DNA from: Bacillota bacterium | GTDB lineage: Bacteria > Bacillota > Sulfobacillia > Sulfobacillales > Sulfobacillaceae | NCBI GenBank assembly: GCA_021806205.1 | Contig: JAJZXX010000178.1 | Span: 1 to 35,889, forward strand | Direction of reading: 5' to 3' | DNA length: 35,889 nucleotides | In this document: piece after piece, positions 33,294-35,889 of the stretch | How positions within the stretch are numbered: position 1 is the stretch's first letter | Layout of the letters: each line of letters opens with the position of its first letter | Position numbers and translations under genes: made by a program | Notes under the pieces: model-generated | The model's database searches: none | Told to the model about the DNA's origin: nothing | What the model saw: only the letters and a program-made list of their open reading frames with translations

Positions 33294-34493
33294 ATGCACA
33301 ACTCCATGCCACTACCGATATGGAAACGCACCCTTGCGGTGATCGCCATCACCGTCTGGATGGTCTGGGCGTATGTTCGTCTCATGCCGCCGTCCTTCCT
33401 CATACGGCACGGACAGTTAATTGCCGCGCATTATGATGGGTGGTCATTTAAAAACCTTGCCTATTCGGATGTAGTGAAGTTATACGAAACCCGCAATCTT
33501 TTTATGCATTTGATGCCGTATATCCATAATCGCATTGAATACCCGGTCATCACCGGCCTTTTTATGACACTCACGGCACTCGGTCACGGTCTTGGCACTT
33601 ACTTTGCGATCACTTTTGTTGTTTTTTGGCTCATCGCCCTGCTGATCTATTTTCTCATGGAACGTCTCGTACCGAGCCAAGCTATTTATTTTGCCGTTCT
33701 GCCGCTGTTGATGGTATATGGGCTCTTAAACTGGGACATGCTGGGCATTGGCTTCATGGTAGTTGCCTGGTATCTGTATCAGCGCCAATCCTACATTCCT
33801 AGTGCCATTCTGTTCGCTTTTGGGGTGTTCACCAAGCTTTTTCCCATATTTTTTCTGCCGTTTATCGTAGCCGAACTTTGGCGCAAACGGCAAGGGAAAC
33901 TTTTAGGGCGCATGGTTTTAGCCTTTTTCGCGACTTCTCTTGTCATTAACGTGCCGTTTGCTCTGGGCAACCTTAAGAACTGGGCGTACTTTTTCACCTA
34001 CAACGCGGGACGCGGGCTCGGTGCCGACATCTATGCCAATGAATGGGTCCACGGTATTTCCATTTCCGCCGCTAATTTCTTTTCCTTGGGCATGGTGGTA
34101 TTAGCCACCTTATACTTCATGTGGCGCGTTTACCGAGGCGGTCGTGTCATCCAAGCTACAGCCCTAACCTTTACCGTGTTCTTGTTTGTCAATAAAGTGT
34201 ACTCTCCGCAATACACGCTGTGGGTGTTTGTGCTGGCCATACTGGCTGAATGGCCCGTGTGGACGTATATCACCATTGCATTAGCGGGCTTGGTCGATTA
34301 CGTGAATTCATTTACCGTCTTATATCTTCTGAGCGCCAAATCGACCGGAGCCGGTTGGTACGTTGGCCATGTGTTCTTCGTGGGAGTGCTGTATCGCTAC
34401 GTCACTCTTGCCATTGCGGGAATCGGAGCCGGGATTGCGGAAAGTATTAGTAGTCCGGCGAAAAGGTCTCGCGGCATAACGCATGTAGTGTAG
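33294..34493 (+). CDS. Polytopic membrane glycosyltransferase, GT87/DUF2029-like
   Basis: This 399-residue protein has about ten hydrophobic helices. Near the N-terminus are a Tyr/Asp-containing loop (YSDVVKLYETRNL) and IEYPVITGLFM, typical of GT87-like polyprenyl-phosphate-dependent mannosyltransferases that act on the outer face of the membrane. FGVFTKLFPIFFLPF and NKVYSPQYTLWV are further family-like motifs. The sugar and acceptor cannot be read from the sequence. The start at ATG 33294 is chosen for AAAGGGG five bases upstream; an earlier in-frame ATG at 33258 lacks one. No downstream gene follows on this strand. Confidence 0.78.
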   Translation: MHNSMPLPIWKRTLAVIAITVWMVWAYVRLMPPSFLIRHGQLIAAHYDGWSFKNLAYSDVVKLYETRNLFMHLMPYIHNRIEYPVITGLFMTLTALGHGLGTYFAITFVVFWLIALLIYFLMERLVPSQAIYFAVLPLLMVYGLLNWDMLGIGFMVVAWYLYQRQSYIPSAILFAFGVFTKLFPIFFLPFIVAELWRKRQGKLLGRMVLAFFATSLVINVPFALGNLKNWAYFFTYNAGRGLGADIYANEWVHGISISAANFFSLGMVVLATLYFMWRVYRGGRVIQATALTFTVFLFVNKVYSPQYTLWVFVLAILAEWPVWTYITIALAGLVDYVNSFTVLYLLSAKSTGAGWYVGHVFFVGVLYRYVTLAIAGIGAGIAESISSPAKRSRGITHVV

Positions 34494-34758
34494 GGGGATG
34501 TCGGACTAACGGACGTTTTTTGGGTGTTAAGGTGCCCGACCGGGGAGCAACTACCCAAGGCATCAGCGAACATCGCCGGATAAATATGATGAACAGAAGT
34601 GGCGGGGCCCCAATCCAAAGGCATCTCTCAAACTCCCCCGCTAGGTGCCTTTGGCGGGGCACGCCGCGCGGTAGATGGAGACCGCCTTGATGTCTCGCTA
34701 ACCTTATTCATGCACAACTAGGCTCACAAGGACAGCGGCTTTTCGAAACCTCCACGGG
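34494..34758. other. Gene-free stretch with a GC-rich hairpin
   Basis: No supportable gene is present. CCCCGC (34636-34641) and GCGGGG (34654-34659) form a hairpin with a 12-base loop and no U-tract. Small frames on both strands lack domains and ribosome binding sites. Confidence 0.4.
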
Positions 34759-35235
34759 TCATCGCAACCGCCCCAAGAACGTTCGGAGTCCTGTGGGGGT
34801 TTTGGTTCCGGGTGCTGGTTCAATGGTAATGCCTACGGCCGTCGCGTCAGACACTGCCTCATGTGTGTGAACCCATAACGACTGATGAAGGCTGTTGACA
34901 ACAAAAGTCCCGGTGCGATCTACCACACTTCGTAAACGTATCCCTTGGGAGGTGGTGTCACTTTGGAATAGCTAATCAGCATCCATCCGGTCTTGCGGCT
35001 AGCAAGGATATGCACGTCACCTACAAATGCCGTTCTCGTATGATGGAGCCTGGCCGCTGATCCTGTGACAAAGGTTCACAAGGCCAACGAGCCAACTGGT
35101 GCGCTCCTCCACACAAAACGCGGCCACACTAGGAAAGTGACGGTGGCAAGCAAAACTGCCGCTGTCCAAAAGAGGTGTCGTATTTTCCTGGGAAGCGTTG
35201 GAGCCACACGGGGCCAAGGGGCATACGCGTTAACC
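34759..35235 (-). pseudogene. Decayed anti-sigma-K (RskA-like) factor
   Basis: Pieces in different minus-strand frames line up with the C-terminal half of RskA-type anti-sigma factors. A transmembrane helix (LFWTAAVLLATVTFLVW) is encoded near 35100-35170. It is followed by VHILASRKTGWMLISYSKV and PPPKGYVYEVW, ending in a stop at about 34919. The next frame continues with TGTFVVNSLHQSLWV and AVGITIEPAPGTKTPTG to a stop at 34759. Intact relatives read PPPxGxxYxxW, TGTFxV and xVTxEPxGGSxxPTG in this order. The N-terminal sigma-binding part is absent, and at least two frame breaks are present. No sigma factor gene is nearby in the window. Confidence 0.65.
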
Positions 35236-35643
35236 TAATCCGGCTGAATCGCATTGCAGACGTCGTTTGCGGGGGCGCTCTTCAGAGTACATCCGCCGCA
35301 AAAAGTCATAAAATGTACTCACCGCTGGCACCTCACGGGGGCTCTCCCATCCGCACAGATGACACAGCCACACGGATTGCCGGAACATCGCGACGCCATC
35401 CACCAGACTGGGAATCTGTCGCACCGTCATGAGGCCCGACGCCCGCAACAGTTGACCCGGGTCCCGCGCCGGACGGCCCCGATCGATGGCATAGCGGGAT
35501 TGGGCCGCCTCGGCTTGCGCATCAAAGGTCGCGGTTAAGCTCCATCGCGTTTCCTTCTCCCAGGCTTTACGCGCGCGCCCCACGCGTCGTTCCACGTGGC
35601 TAAATCGGATTCAATTTGCGCCCAGAGTTGGGCATCGGTCAGC
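35230..35643 (-). pseudogene. Truncated, frameshifted transposase N-terminus
   Basis: A first frame from ATG 35643 (MLTDAQLWAQIESDLATW) passes into a second frame (ERRVGRARKAWEKETRW) if one G is restored near 35597, giving a plausible continuous N-terminus. The second frame continues with RGRPARDPGQLLRASGLM, VAMFRQSVWLCHLCGW and VSTFYDFLRRMY. These match the N-terminal domain of a DDE transposase group with the consensus GRPxxDPxxLLRAxLLM and TFYDF. The frame ends at 35230 with no catalytic domain. The element is therefore both frameshifted and cut off, directly abutting the anti-sigma remnant. Confidence 0.65.
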
Positions 35644-35774
35644 ATGCTGCGTCACAGGGTCAGGCCCCTCTTCATCGGATTAACTGCAAAATATTGCCAG
35701 TCACCAAATTTTGGGGCCCGTGGCGCCTTGTCAAGAAATTGCTAGGGTTTACGCAAATTTTTGGTGGGAGACAT

Positions 35775-35837
35775 CCCATCGACGATGGGGTCGATTGGGA
35801 CGGACATTTTGGCCGATGATGACACTTAGTGTCATCA
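35775..35837. repeat. Two inverted repeats upstream of the transposase remnant
   Basis: CCCATCG and CGATGGG (35775-35789, one-base centre) and TGATGACAC and GTGTCATCA (35817-35837, three-base centre) are perfect. They lie 130-195 bases upstream of the transposase ATG and could be operator sites or part of the element's end. The interval 35644-35889 has no other feature I can support. Confidence 0.45.
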
Positions 35838-35889
35838 CGACTAGGTGGGCAGTCTTCCACTTACTGGTGTTAGAAAATGCCGAGAGATG

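Overview
The window looks like chromosomal DNA of an acidophilic, Sulfobacillus-like Firmicute. This is an inference from gene content: a heme-copper quinol oxidase with its own subunit IV, a Firmicute-type late heme block (hemE, hemH, hemY), a full-length tricorn protease, and a YtpB-like tetraprenyl-beta-curcumene synthase. GC content is moderate to high, AGGAGG-type ribosome binding sites are frequent, and there are several GTG or TTG starts. No rRNA, tRNA or CRISPR array was seen.

Layout. 1-2681: 3' part of a quinol oxidase operon (subunits I, III, IV), followed by a convergent small membrane protein. 3310-5001: ilvD, more AT-rich than its neighbours, with a good promoter about 500 nt upstream; an ISL3-type transposase remnant lies beyond it. 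5921-10474: a PaiB-like FMN-binding protein, then a divergent pair of ABC half-transporters forming an asymmetric heterodimeric exporter. 10475-14812: a gene-poor stretch around one membrane-bound GGDEF protein, with palindromes and probable decayed coding DNA. 14813-20427: corA, facing a minus-strand block nagA-hemY-hemH-hemE. 20492-23677: a divergent tricorn protease gene whose promoter interleaves with that of hemE.

23738-26422 is a small island of broken genes (a DUF3800-like start, a DnaB-type helicase with two frameshifts, a truncated ParB-like domain) around one intact two-gene module. That module has an 18-bp palindrome, an MqsR-like toxin, an antitoxin that joins an MqsA-like zinc finger and HTH to a C-terminal Panacea/SocA-like domain, and a rho-independent terminator. 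It is the strongest candidate for an under-described system here.

26871-32371: a terpene synthase gene converges on a tight minus-strand unit encoding a Cys/Met transsulfuration PLP enzyme, a J-domain protein with a zinc-binding tail, a PolB-like 3'-5' exonuclease and RecQ. 32451-34493: a membrane-anchored protein of unknown function and a divergent GT87-like polytopic glycosyltransferase. 34494-35889: decayed DNA with an anti-sigma-K (RskA-like) remnant and a frameshifted, truncated transposase start.

Two genes (hemE and the terpene synthase) have a strong Shine-Dalgarno sequence seven bases before a GTC or ATC codon, and no well-placed ATG, GTG or TTG. Their starts are uncertain and worth checking.
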